NCBI RefSeq assembly: GCF_000769405.2
Contig: NZ_CP053439.1
Location: 4,014,501 to 4,078,500, forward strand
Direction of reading: 5' to 3'
DNA from: Rhizobium brockwellii
GTDB lineage: Bacteria; Pseudomonadota; Alphaproteobacteria; Rhizobiales; Rhizobiaceae
DNA length: 64,000 nucleotides
Position 1 is the first letter of the stretch. The number at the start of each line of letters is the position of its first letter. Shown piece after piece: positions 54,642 through 63,716 of the stretch. The notes under the pieces were generated by a model. That model searched no databases. It was not told the origin of the DNA and was given only the letters and a program-made list of their open reading frames with translations. Both the position numbers and the translations under genes were made by a program.

Positions 54642-56300
54642 TTACCCGAACAGCGCGAAAGTCGCCCTCAGCGTCACCCAGACACCCCACAGCAGCGGAA
54701 TGCCGACGACGGCCCAGGCAAGCATCGCCTTGGCGTCCAGCCCGCCTGTGCCGATGCCGAAGGAACCCGTCGGGCCGGCATTGACGGCCGCCGACTTCGC
54801 CTGCAGCGCGGCGACCTCGCCATCGGACATGAACCACTTGTCCGGCAGCGGCCTGATCAGCGCATTGGCGATGAGCCCGAGCGCCAGCATGCCGGCGAGG
54901 ATATACATGGTGCCGGTATAGAGAGTTGGCCCGGGCGCGACGCCGGCGGCGATCTGCGCTTCGCGGATGTAGTTAACGACGACAGGCCCGACGATGCCGG
55001 CCGTTGCCCAGGCTGTCAGCAGCCGGCCATGGATGGCGCCGACGAACTGCGTGCCGAAGATATCGGCAAGATAGGCCGGGATCGTCGCAAAGCCGCCGCC
55101 GTACATCGACAGGATGATGCCGAAGGAGAGAACGAACAGCGCCTTGTTGCCCATGCCTGCGAAAGTGGGCGCCAGCGCATAGAGCACGATGCCGAGGACG
55201 AAGAAGCAATAATAGGTATTCTTGCGGCCGATCTTGTCGGAAAGCGACGCCCAGAAGAACCTCCCGCCGATATTGAACAGCGACAGCAAACCAGCGAAAC
55301 CGGCGGCGATCGTGGCGATCGATGCCTTCTGCCCGGCGTCGAGCTGGGCGAAGCCGACATCCGGCAGGCCGATCAGCGAACCGGCAAAGATTTCCTGCAG
55401 CATTGGCGAGGCCATGCCGATAACGCCGATACCAGCCGAAACGTTGAGGCAAAGCACCGCCCAGATCAGCCAGAACTGTTTGGTCCTGTGAGCATTGCTG
55501 AGGTGCACATGTTTGCTGGTGATCATCGTGCTCTTGGCTGCAGGCGGCGTCCAACCCTCGGGACGCCAGCCGGCCGGCGGAATGCGATAGCCGAAGGCGC
55601 CGCCCATCATGAAGACGAAATAGATCACCGCCATGACGATGAAGGTCTGCCAGACGCCGACCGAACTATCGGTCTTGAAACTATTCATCAGAAGGTTGGC
55701 CAATGGGGCGCCGATCATCGCCCCGCCGCCGAAGCCCATGATCGCCATGCCAGTCGCCATGCCGCGCCGGTCGGGAAACCACTTGATCAGTGTCGAGACC
55801 GGCGAGATGTAACCGAGGCCGAGACCGATGCCGCCAATAACGCCGGCACCGAGCCACATCATCCAGAGCTGATGAGTGATGACGCCGATCGCGGCAAGAA
55901 TGATGCCGCCGCACCAGCAGCAAGCGGAAACGACGCCCGCCTTGCGCGGACCGGCGCGCTCGAGCCAGCCGCCCCAGATGGCTGCGGACGAGCCCAGCAG
56001 AACGAAGAACAACGTATAGATCCAGCCGAGGTCGGCAACGCGCCAGTCGCAGGTCGTGGTGAACAGCGCCGAGGCGAGTGTCAGATCGGGGCAGGCCGTC
56101 GAGGCCGTGATCCCGAGCGACTTGGAAAGCGGCAGCCAGAACACGCTGAAACCATAGGCCATGCCAATGCAGAGATGGATGGCGAGCGCTGCCGGCGGCA
56201 CCAGCCACCGATTGAACCCGGGCCTTGCGACAATCCTTTCACGATCGAGCAGGCCTACCCCCGCCAACGCCCCGTCTGTACGTGTTTCCGCTGCAGTCAT
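54642..56300 (-). CDS. OFA-family MFS transporter (oxalate/formate antiporter-like)
   Basis: A 552-residue protein with twelve predicted helices. LAIHLCIGMAYGFSVFWLPLSKSLG and LGYISPVSTLIKWFPDRRGMATGMAIMGFGGGA are OFA-family motifs. The start at 56300 (MTAAETRT) follows GGAGGAG. A larger central extracytoplasmic insertion with two cysteines (ACPDLTLASALFTTTCDW) is present, a feature of one OFA subgroup. Location beside the formate dehydrogenase genes makes formate or a related organic anion a reasonable but unproven substrate. Confidence 0.9.
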   Translation of the reverse strand: MTAAETRTDGALAGVGLLDRERIVARPGFNRWLVPPAALAIHLCIGMAYGFSVFWLPLSKSLGITASTACPDLTLASALFTTTCDWRVADLGWIYTLFFVLLGSSAAIWGGWLERAGPRKAGVVSACCWCGGIILAAIGVITHQLWMMWLGAGVIGGIGLGLGYISPVSTLIKWFPDRRGMATGMAIMGFGGGAMIGAPLANLLMNSFKTDSSVGVWQTFIVMAVIYFVFMMGGAFGYRIPPAGWRPEGWTPPAAKSTMITSKHVHLSNAHRTKQFWLIWAVLCLNVSAGIGVIGMASPMLQEIFAGSLIGLPDVGFAQLDAGQKASIATIAAGFAGLLSLFNIGGRFFWASLSDKIGRKNTYYCFFVLGIVLYALAPTFAGMGNKALFVLSFGIILSMYGGGFATIPAYLADIFGTQFVGAIHGRLLTAWATAGIVGPVVVNYIREAQIAAGVAPGPTLYTGTMYILAGMLALGLIANALIRPLPDKWFMSDGEVAALQAKSAAVNAGPTGSFGIGTGGLDAKAMLAWAVVGIPLLWGVWVTLRATFALFG

Positions 56301-56415
56301 GAAAACTCCTCCTTGATTCAAAATCTGGTTTGATTTCAGCTTTTGCGCAGGCAGGTTGCCCCCCCTCGCGCACGGCCGATCCTTGTTTTTTGGACTAAAG
56401 CATTGAATAAAGATA

Positions 56416-56438
56416 TAAAGCGCGAGGAACGCGCTTTA
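56416..56438 (-). terminator. Terminator at the end of the fds operon
   Basis: Stem aaagcgcg (56417-56424) with cgcgcttt (56430-56437), five-base loop, followed on the minus strand by a T/A-rich run. It overlaps the fdsD stop codon. Confidence 0.7.
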
Positions 56439-56672
56439 GTGTGTTACCGGCTCCGGCTTTCGGATAAGAGGAACGGCCTGAAGCACGAGCGCATCCAGGC
56501 CGTTCTCTTCATTTTCCAGAATTTCGAACAATTGCCGTCGCATGCGAGGATCCCAGAATTTATTGATATGGGTGGCCACGCCCTGCGCAGCCTCGCTTTC
56601 CGGCTGGCTCTTGAAGAAGGTGGCGATCTGGTTTGCCATATAGACGAGCTTGGTCTTGGTATCATGCGACAT
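56436..56672 (-). CDS. fdsD: Formate dehydrogenase subunit delta
   Basis: A 78-residue FdsD, starting MSHDTKTKLVYMANQIATFF, with the family WDPRMRRQLFEIL segment. It is a small non-redox subunit needed for assembly of the NAD-dependent molybdenum formate dehydrogenase. The start lies inside the end of fdhD (11-base overlap). Confidence 0.93.
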   Translation of the reverse strand: MSHDTKTKLVYMANQIATFFKSQPESEAAQGVATHINKFWDPRMRRQLFEILENEENGLDALVLQAVPLIRKPEPVTH

Positions 56673-57486
56673 CGGCAATGCTTCCGGGCGAGATGCGGTG
56701 CGGGTGGGTGAAAATCTCGAAATCCTCGCCACGCACCAGCGCGACGAGCGTCATGCCGGCTTCTTCGGCCGTGCGGATGGCGAGAGCCGTCGGCGCCGAA
56801 ATGGCGATGAGCACCGGGCTGCCGAGGATCGCCGCCTTCTGCACCATCTCGACGGAGAGCCGGCTGGTGACGACGACGGCGCCGTCCCCTCCTCTTTCAC
56901 TGGCGCCGATGACGGCGCCGCAGAGTTTGTCCAGCGCATTGTGCCGGCCGACATCTTCGCGCACGGCAATCAGCCCCCTGCCGGGAAGATAGAACCCGGC
57001 GCCATGCACCGCCCGCGTCTCGCGATGCAGCGGCTGTGCCTCGTTCAGAAGCGAAACGGCCCGCACGATATCCGCGTGCGACAGTGCCAGCGGCGATGTC
57101 GAAACATCAGGCACCGGCCGTACCGCCTGTTCGATCGATTCGATGCCGCAGAGCCCGCAGCCGACCGGTCCCGCCATGCTGCGGCGCCGTGCCCGCAGCC
57201 GATCGGCGACATCGTCGACCAGGCTCACCTGCACATCGATCCCCTGCTCACCCTCAATGACCTCGACGCCCGATATCTCCGCCGGCCCGGCAATGATCCC
57301 TTCGGTCAGACTGAATCCGACGGCAAAATCCTCGAGATCCGCAGGTGTTGCCATCATCACCGCATGCGAACTGCCGCCATAGGAAAAGGCGATCGGCACC
57401 TCTTCCGGCACGATTCGCGAACCCGTCTGGAGGATGCCGTTGCGGCGGGCGGTTTCGGGCGCATGGGCAGTGACGGTGAAGGTCAT
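56662..57486 (-). CDS. fdhD: Formate dehydrogenase accessory sulfurtransferase FdhD
   Basis: A 274-residue FdhD, which transfers sulfur (from the cysteine desulfurase) to the molybdenum cofactor before insertion. The catalytic Cys pair is in VGCGLCGIES. FYLPGRGLIAVREDVGRHNALDKLCG is a second family motif. It is downstream of fdsA, overlaps fdsD, and equals fdsC of other systems. Confidence 0.95.
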   Translation of the reverse strand: MTFTVTAHAPETARRNGILQTGSRIVPEEVPIAFSYGGSSHAVMMATPADLEDFAVGFSLTEGIIAGPAEISGVEVIEGEQGIDVQVSLVDDVADRLRARRRSMAGPVGCGLCGIESIEQAVRPVPDVSTSPLALSHADIVRAVSLLNEAQPLHRETRAVHGAGFYLPGRGLIAVREDVGRHNALDKLCGAVIGASERGGDGAVVVTSRLSVEMVQKAAILGSPVLIAISAPTALAIRTAEEAGMTLVALVRGEDFEIFTHPHRISPGSIADVA

Positions 57487-57523
57487 GATGCGCGTTCCGG
57501 TTTACAGAGCCGCCCCCGCATCG

Positions 57524-60403
57524 TCACTCCGCTGCCTCGAGCTTGCCGGCGATGCGGCGCGATTGCCGCGCCTGCTCGTCATATTCGAGTTGCCATTCGC
57601 TCGGCCCGTTGGAGGGCGAGACCTGCACCGCCGTCACCTTGTATTCCGGGCAGTTCGTCGCCCAGTCGGAGAAATCGGTGGTGATGACGTTCGCCTGCGT
57701 CGTGGGATGATGGAAGGTCGTATAGACGACACCCGGCGCGACGCGATCGGTGATCAGCGCCCTGAGCGTCGTGTCGCCGGAGCGGCTTCCGAGCTTCACC
57801 CAGTCGCCGTCGCGAACGCCGCGCTGCTCGGCATCGTGCGGATGGATTTCCAGCCGGTCTTCAGCGTGCCAGACGATATTCTCGGTCCGCCGCGTCTGCG
57901 CTCCGACATTATATTGGCTGAGGATGCGGCCGGTTGTCAGCAGCAGCGGGAAACGCGGACCGGTACGTTCGTCGGTCGCTACATATTCGGTGCGGATGAA
58001 CTTGCCCTTGCCGCGCACGAAGCCATTGACATGCATGATCGGCGAGCCGAGCGGGTTCTTCTCGTTGCAGGGCCACTGCACCGAGCCCATTTTGTCGAGA
58101 TAGTCGTAGGAGACCATCGCAAAACTCGGCGTCGTCGCGGCGATCTCGTCCATGATCTCCGACGGATGGGTGTAATGCCAGTCGAGCCCCATCGCCTGAG
58201 CAAGCTTCTGCGTCACTTCCCAGTCGCCAAAACCGTTGCGCGGCGACATCACCTTGCGCACACGGTTGATGCGGCGCTCCGCATTGGTGAAGGTGCCGTC
58301 CTTCTCGAGGAAGGTCGAGCCCGGCAGGAAGACATGGGCGTAATTGGCGGTCTCGTTGAGGAACAGATCCTGCACGACGACGCATTCCATCGCCGCAAGC
58401 CCGGCCGCGACATGTTTGGTATCGGGATCGGACTGGAGGATGTCTTCGCCCTGGATGTAGATGCCTTTGAAAGAGCCATCGACTGCCGCATCCAGCATGT
58501 TCGGAATACGCAGGCCTGGCTCGTTGTTGAGCTTCACGCCCCAGAGCTTTTCGAAGATGTCACGCGTCGCGTCGTCGGAAATGTGCCGGTAGCCCGGCAG
58601 TTCGTGCGGGAAGGAACCCATGTCGCAGGAGCCCTGCACATTGTTCTGGCCGCGCAGCGGGTTCACGCCGACGCCCGGACGGCCGATATTGCCGGTCGCC
58701 ATCGCCAGGTTGGCGATCGCGATGACCGTGGTCGAGCCCTGGCTGTGTTCGGTGACGCCGAGGCCGTAATAGATCGCACCGTTGCCACCCTTGGCATAGA
58801 GCCTTGCCGCGCCGCGCAGATCCGCCGCCGGCACGCCGGTGAAGATCTCGGTCTCTTCGGGACTGTGCTGCGGTTCGGCGACGAAGGCGGCCCAATCCTC
58901 GAACTCCGACCAGTCGCAGCGCTCGCGGATGAACGCCTCGTCAAAGAGGCCTTCGGTGACGATCACATGCGCCAGCGCCGTCATGACCGCGACATTGGTG
59001 CCGGGCTTCAGCGGCAGGTGATACGAGGCCTCGATATGCGGCGAGCGGACGATATCGGTGCGGCGCGGATCGATGACGATGAGCTTGGCGCCCTGGCGCA
59101 GCCGCTTCTTCAGCCGCGAGCCGAACACCGGATGCCCGTCGGTCGGATTGGCGCCGATGACAACGACGACATCCGAATGCTCGACGCTGTCGAAATCCTG
59201 CGTGCCCGCCGACGTGCCGAACGTCTGGCCGAGGCCGTAGCCGGTCGGCGAATGGCAGACGCGGGCGCAGGTATCGACATTGTTGTTGCCGAAGCCGGCG
59301 CGGATCAGCTTCTGCACCAGATACGTTTCCTCATTGGTGCAGCGCGACGAGGTGATGCCGCCAATCGCCTCGCGGCCATATTGATACTGGATGCGGCGGA
59401 ACTCCAGCGCCACATGCGCGAAGGCTTCGTCCCAGCTCACTTCCCGCCAGGGATCGCTGACCTTTTCGCGGATCATCGGATTGAGGATACGGTCCTTGTG
59501 GGTGGAATAGCCATAGGCGAAGCGGCCCTTGACGCAGGAATGGCCGCGATTGGCCTGACCGTCCTTCCACGGCACCATGCGCACCAGTTCCTCGCCGCGC
59601 ATCTCCGCCTTGAAAGAACAGCCGACGCCGCAATAGGCGCAGGTGGTCACGGCCGAATGCTCCGGCTGGCCGATCTGGATCACCGATTTCTCCGTCAGCG
59701 TCGCCGTTGGGCAGGCCTGGACGCAGGCGCCGCAGGAAACGCATTCGGAATCGATGAAATGCTCGTGCATGCCAGGCGAAACGCGTGAGCCGAAGCCGCG
59801 GCCCTCGATCGTCAGCGCGAAGGTGCCCTGCACTTCCTCGCAGGCGCGCACGCAGCGCGAACAGACGATACACTTGGAGGGATCATAGGTGAAATAGGGA
59901 TTGGATTCGTCCTTCGGCATCCATTTCAGATTGATGTCGCCATTGCTGCGCGCCTTGACGTGGTTGTCGCCCTCATAGCCGTAGCGCACATCGCGCAGGC
60001 CGACGGCGCCCGCCATGTCCTGCAATTCGCAATCGCCGTTGGCCGCGCAGGTGAGACAGTCGAGCGGATGGTCGGAAATATAGAGTTCCATCACGCCGCG
60101 GCGGATATCCTTCAGCCGCCCCGTCTGCGTGTGCACCACCATGTTTGCCGCCACCGGCGTCGTGCAGGAGGAGGGCGTGCCGTTGCGGCCCTCGATCTCG
60201 ACCAGGCAGAGCCGGCAGGAGCCGAAAGCGTCGACCATGTCGGTGGCACAGAGCTTCGGCACCTTGATGCCGGCCTCCATCGAGGCGCGCATGATGGAGG
60301 TGCCCTCCGGCACGCTGATCTGCTGTCCGTCGATGGTGAGGGTCACCATGGCCTCGGATTTCGAAGCCGGAGTCCCGTAGTCGATTTCATGGATGAGAGA
60401 CAT
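57524..60403 (-). CDS. fdsA: NAD-dependent formate dehydrogenase subunit alpha
   Basis: A 959-residue catalytic subunit. An N-terminal [2Fe-2S] domain is followed by a His/Cys 4Fe-4S segment (DHPLDCLTCAANGDCELQ). Two ferredoxin-type clusters (CIVCSRCVRACEE and CVSCGACVQACP), a 4Fe-4S motif (CAYCGVGCSF) and the bis-MGD domain come next. The molybdenum ligand is the Cys in ARVCHSPTG, so there is no selenocysteine. It oxidises formate to CO2. It lies 57 bases downstream of fdsB. Confidence 0.96.
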   Translation of the reverse strand: MSLIHEIDYGTPASKSEAMVTLTIDGQQISVPEGTSIMRASMEAGIKVPKLCATDMVDAFGSCRLCLVEIEGRNGTPSSCTTPVAANMVVHTQTGRLKDIRRGVMELYISDHPLDCLTCAANGDCELQDMAGAVGLRDVRYGYEGDNHVKARSNGDINLKWMPKDESNPYFTYDPSKCIVCSRCVRACEEVQGTFALTIEGRGFGSRVSPGMHEHFIDSECVSCGACVQACPTATLTEKSVIQIGQPEHSAVTTCAYCGVGCSFKAEMRGEELVRMVPWKDGQANRGHSCVKGRFAYGYSTHKDRILNPMIREKVSDPWREVSWDEAFAHVALEFRRIQYQYGREAIGGITSSRCTNEETYLVQKLIRAGFGNNNVDTCARVCHSPTGYGLGQTFGTSAGTQDFDSVEHSDVVVVIGANPTDGHPVFGSRLKKRLRQGAKLIVIDPRRTDIVRSPHIEASYHLPLKPGTNVAVMTALAHVIVTEGLFDEAFIRERCDWSEFEDWAAFVAEPQHSPEETEIFTGVPAADLRGAARLYAKGGNGAIYYGLGVTEHSQGSTTVIAIANLAMATGNIGRPGVGVNPLRGQNNVQGSCDMGSFPHELPGYRHISDDATRDIFEKLWGVKLNNEPGLRIPNMLDAAVDGSFKGIYIQGEDILQSDPDTKHVAAGLAAMECVVVQDLFLNETANYAHVFLPGSTFLEKDGTFTNAERRINRVRKVMSPRNGFGDWEVTQKLAQAMGLDWHYTHPSEIMDEIAATTPSFAMVSYDYLDKMGSVQWPCNEKNPLGSPIMHVNGFVRGKGKFIRTEYVATDERTGPRFPLLLTTGRILSQYNVGAQTRRTENIVWHAEDRLEIHPHDAEQRGVRDGDWVKLGSRSGDTTLRALITDRVAPGVVYTTFHHPTTQANVITTDFSDWATNCPEYKVTAVQVSPSNGPSEWQLEYDEQARQSRRIAGKLEAAE

Positions 60404-60460
60404 GATGGGTCTCCTTGCTTGAGATGGTGAGGTCAGCGCAGGCGTTCCATGAAAAACGCG

Positions 60461-62017
60461 TCATTCCGCCGCCTCCACCAGAGGTGCCGGCGAAAAATCG
60501 TCCGGGAAATGCGTCATGGCGCTCATGACCGGATAGGGCGTGAAACCACCCAGCGCACAGAGCGAGCCGAACTTCATCGTGTTGCAGAGATCGGCAAGCA
60601 GCGCCCGGTTCTTCTCCGGTTCGATGCCGTGAGCGATCTTGTCGGCCGTCTCCACGCCGCGCGTCGAGCCGATGCGGCAGGGCGTGCACTTGCCGCAGCT
60701 TTCGACGGCGCAGAATTCCATCGCGAAACGCGCCTGCTTCAGCATATCGACTGTGTCGTCGAAGACGACGATGCCGGCATGGCCGATAAGCCCGTCCTTG
60801 GAGACAAAGGATTCGTAATCGAACGGCGTGTCGAACAGCGCCCGCGGGAAATAGGCGCCGAGCGGTCCGCCGACCTGCACGGCTTTGACCGGCCGTCCCG
60901 TCACCGTACCGCCACCGATCCTGTCGACGATATCTCCGAGCGAAAGACCGAAGGCCGTCTCAAAGAGGCCGCCATATCTGACATTGCCGGCAATCTGCAG
61001 CGGGATGGTGCCGCGTGAGCGGCCCATGCCGAAATCGCGGTAGAAGGCCGCACCCTTTTCCATGATGACGGGCACCGAAGCCAACGAGATCACGTTGTTG
61101 ATGACGGTCGGACAGTTAAACAGCCCCTTATGCGCCGGCAGCGGCGGCTTGGCACGCACGATGCCGCGCTTGCCCTCGAGGCTGTTGAGCAGAGCCGTCT
61201 CCTCGCCGCAGACATAGGCGCCGGCGCCGGTGCGCACCTCGATATCGAAGGCGCGGCCGGATCCGAGCACCGATGGTCCGAGAATACCGGCCTGGCGCGC
61301 GAGGCCGACGGCCTCGGTCATGACAGCGATTGCATGCGGATATTCCGAACGCGTATAGACAAAACCCTTGGTCGCTCCGGTCGCGAGCCCTGATATCGCC
61401 ATGCCTTCGATCAATACGAAGGGATCGCCCTCCATGATCATCCGGTCGGCAAAGGTGCCGCTGTCGCCCTCATCGGCATTGCAGACGATATATTTACGTT
61501 CGCCGGCGGCATCGAGAACGGTCTTCCACTTGATGCCGGTGGGAAAGCCGGCGCCGCCGCGTCCGCGCAGGCCGGAATCGGTGACTTCCTTGACGATTTC
61601 GGCTGATGTCATCGAAATGGCGCGGCGAAGACCGGCAAGACCGCCATGCGCCTCGTAATCGCCTAGCGAAAGCGGATCGGTTACGCCGCAGCGGGCGAAG
61701 GTCAGGCGAGTTTGTTCCTTGAGGAACGGGAGGTCTTCAACCTCCCCGAGACAGAGCCGATGCTCGCCTCCATCAATCATCCCGGCATCGAACAGATCAG
61801 CCACATCCTTGGACTTCACCGGTCCATAGCCGATGCGCTTGCCGGCAACCTCGATCTCGACTAGCGGTTCTAGCCAGAACATTCCGCGCGAGCCGTTGCG
61901 CACGATCTCGGCATCGAAGCCGCGGGCGGCGATCTCCTGGGCAATCGCCTTTGCCACCTTTTCGGCCCCGAGCGCCAGCGCTGCGGCATCGCGCGGAACA
62001 TATATCCTGACAGTCAT
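60461..62017 (-). CDS. fdsB: NAD-dependent formate dehydrogenase subunit beta (NuoF-like)
   Basis: A 518-residue protein with an N-terminal NuoE-type thioredoxin-like domain (about residues 1-110), an FMN/NAD(H)-binding NuoF core (GLRGRGGAGFPTGIKWK, then YVCGEETALLNSLEG) and the 4Fe-4S motif ESCGKCTPCRIG near residue 450. It passes electrons from fdsA to NAD+. Overlaps fdsG by four bases (ATGA). Confidence 0.96.
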   Translation of the reverse strand: MTVRIYVPRDAAALALGAEKVAKAIAQEIAARGFDAEIVRNGSRGMFWLEPLVEIEVAGKRIGYGPVKSKDVADLFDAGMIDGGEHRLCLGEVEDLPFLKEQTRLTFARCGVTDPLSLGDYEAHGGLAGLRRAISMTSAEIVKEVTDSGLRGRGGAGFPTGIKWKTVLDAAGERKYIVCNADEGDSGTFADRMIMEGDPFVLIEGMAISGLATGATKGFVYTRSEYPHAIAVMTEAVGLARQAGILGPSVLGSGRAFDIEVRTGAGAYVCGEETALLNSLEGKRGIVRAKPPLPAHKGLFNCPTVINNVISLASVPVIMEKGAAFYRDFGMGRSRGTIPLQIAGNVRYGGLFETAFGLSLGDIVDRIGGGTVTGRPVKAVQVGGPLGAYFPRALFDTPFDYESFVSKDGLIGHAGIVVFDDTVDMLKQARFAMEFCAVESCGKCTPCRIGSTRGVETADKIAHGIEPEKNRALLADLCNTMKFGSLCALGGFTPYPVMSAMTHFPDDFSPAPLVEAAE

Positions 62018-62493
62018 CGGCGTGCCTCCGCGACGAGTTCCGCCGCCGTCTGTTCATCGACCCGGCCATAGACCTCGCCGTCGAGCATCGCCGCCGGCGC
62101 GCAGGCGCAGAGTCCGAGACAGTAGACCGGCTCCAGCGTCACGCCGCCATCGAGCGTCGTCTGATGAAAATCGATGCCGAGCAGCGTCTTGACGCGTTCG
62201 GCCAGCGCATCGCCGCCCATCGACTGACAGGCTTCGGCGCGACAGAGCTTCAGCACGTGCCGGCCGGCGGGATGGTCGCGATAATCGTGATAGAAGGTCA
62301 CCACGCCATGCACCTCGGCACGCGAGAGGTTCAATTCCTCCGCGATAACAGGCATGGCTTCCTGCGGCACATAGCCGAATTCCTGCTGAACCTCGTGCAG
62401 AATGGGAAGCAGCGGCCCTTCGAGAAAGCGAAGATCGGCGACGATGGCTCGGGTGCGCGCTGCAATATCGCCTTCGGCGATATGAATGGTCAT
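62014..62493 (-). CDS. fdsG: NAD-dependent formate dehydrogenase subunit gamma (NuoE-like)
   Basis: A 159-residue thioredoxin-like [2Fe-2S] protein. The cluster cysteines are in LCRAEACQSMG and YCLGLCACAPAAML. First gene of the fds operon, 135 bases downstream of the LysR regulator gene. An LTTR-type dyad lies just upstream. Confidence 0.95.
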   Translation of the reverse strand: MTIHIAEGDIAARTRAIVADLRFLEGPLLPILHEVQQEFGYVPQEAMPVIAEELNLSRAEVHGVVTFYHDYRDHPAGRHVLKLCRAEACQSMGGDALAERVKTLLGIDFHQTTLDGGVTLEPVYCLGLCACAPAAMLDGEVYGRVDEQTAAELVAEARR

Positions 62494-62599
62494 AAGGCAG
62501 CCCTCCCGGCGGCTTGCTCGTTGCGGAAGAGCAGGCCTCCCCCGGCTGAGTGCTATTCCGCAACCACCATTTCAGGGAAGCAGCCGGTAATCAATAAAG

Positions 62600-62618
62600 C
62601 TATCTCGTTGCTTGATAG
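62600..62618. promoter_or_regulatory. LysR-type binding site upstream of the fds operon
   Basis: ctATC-N9-GATag (62600-62618) fits the T-N11-A, ATC-N9-GAT pattern of LysR-type regulators. A second half-site pair, gatag-N7-ctatc, runs on from it (to 62630). It lies about 105 bases upstream of fdsG, in the right place for activation. Confidence 0.6.
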
Positions 62619-62628
62619 TTTTTTTCTA

Positions 62629-63522
62629 TCAGAGTTCTTCATCTTGCACGAGCACCCTCGCCTCGTGCAGCAAGGCAGATACAAGCGGCGTGAAGGGCTC
62701 ACGATAAGGCGCGACAAGGCCGACCAGATGGTGCGCCTCCGGCTCGACGATCGGGATCATGCGGATTTCCACTGGAAATCCAAAGGATTTGGCCACGTTC
62801 CGCGGCATGATGCTCGCCCAGCGTCCAGTCCTGACATGCGAGAACAGCACGATCATCGAGTTGGATTCGAGCGTCGGATGCGCTGTAGCGCCTGCTTCCG
62901 TCAGGTGGCGGTTGATGATCCGACGGTTCTGCATGTCGGCAGTCAATAGACAAAGCCGAAGATCGCCGATCTCCCGCCAAGTCACGTTGTCGCGATCGGA
63001 TAGCGGGCTGCCGGCAGCCGTGATCAGATTATAGCGCTCGGCATAGAGGGGAACGGTCGTGACGCGGCCGAGCGGCTCGTTTTCGAGATAGGTGATGCCG
63101 GCATCGATTTCGAGGTTTTCGAGCATGCTCAGCACCTGCAGCGAATTCCGCGAGACGATCGAAAAGGTCACGCCGGGATGCCGCTCCTGAAAAGGCGTGG
63201 TGATGCGCGAAAGCATGGCGAGCGCGGTCGGAATGGCGGCGAGGCGAATGTGGCCGGAAAGGCCGCGGCGCGCGGCGCGCATCTCTTCGCGCATGGTGCG
63301 GGCATCGCCGACGATGCGCCTGGCCCATTCGAGCACGCGCTGCCCTTCCGGCGTCAGCCCCTGGAATCGCGAACCGCGCTGCACCAGCATGACGCCAAGC
63401 TGATCCTCGAGCTGCCGGATGGCAGCCGAAAGCGTCGGCTGCGAGATCCCGCACTCCTCCGCGGCGCGGCCAAAATGCTTTTCATTGGCAAGGGCGATGA
63501 AGAATTCCAGCTTGTCGATCAT
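62629..63522 (-). CDS. LysR-family regulator, probably of the formate dehydrogenase operon
   Basis: A 297-residue LTTR with N-terminal HTH (LEFFIALANEKHFGRAAEECGISQPTLSAAIRQLEDQLG), and a C-terminal PBP2-like effector domain (about 90-290). It is oriented like and upstream of fdsG, resembling the FdsR arrangement of other proteobacteria. Effector is presumably formate or a metabolite, not shown by sequence. Confidence 0.9.
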   Translation of the reverse strand: MIDKLEFFIALANEKHFGRAAEECGISQPTLSAAIRQLEDQLGVMLVQRGSRFQGLTPEGQRVLEWARRIVGDARTMREEMRAARRGLSGHIRLAAIPTALAMLSRITTPFQERHPGVTFSIVSRNSLQVLSMLENLEIDAGITYLENEPLGRVTTVPLYAERYNLITAAGSPLSDRDNVTWREIGDLRLCLLTADMQNRRIINRHLTEAGATAHPTLESNSMIVLFSHVRTGRWASIMPRNVAKSFGFPVEIRMIPIVEPEAHHLVGLVAPYREPFTPLVSALLHEARVLVQDEEL

Positions 63523-63601
63523 CCGATCTCCCGATCCGGCATGACATCATCCGGGTCAGTTCATCTTTGACGCAGCTGCCGTGCTCCGCAAGGGCGATCT
63601 C

Positions 63602-63716
63602 TAGATCAGGATGATTTTAGGCCCGATCGGCCTAAAATCTGAATCCTGATCTAAATCAAAGAAATAGAGCATGATGTCGTCCGAATACCACGCACACTTT
63701 TCGGCATCATGCTCTA
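63602..63716. repeat. RIME-like two-palindrome element, copy 2
   Basis: Same element as at 15243-15355 in reverse orientation: palindrome 2 at 63602-63652 and palindrome 1 at 63665-63716. The spacer ctaaatcaaagaaatagag matches the other copy. It supplies the TAG stop of the ArsR-type gene. Confidence 0.8.

Noticed and set aside
55029..56333. 434-codon plus-strand frame
   Set aside because: Antisense shadow of the MFS gene, low-complexity Arg/Asp composition.
57434..59788. 784-codon open frame on the plus strand
   Set aside because: It is antisense to fdsA, which has clear family motifs; long antisense frames are expected in GC-rich codons with the third-position bias.
57524..60403. Selenocysteine formate dehydrogenase
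   Set aside because: The molybdenum-ligand position encodes Cys and no in-frame TGA exists.
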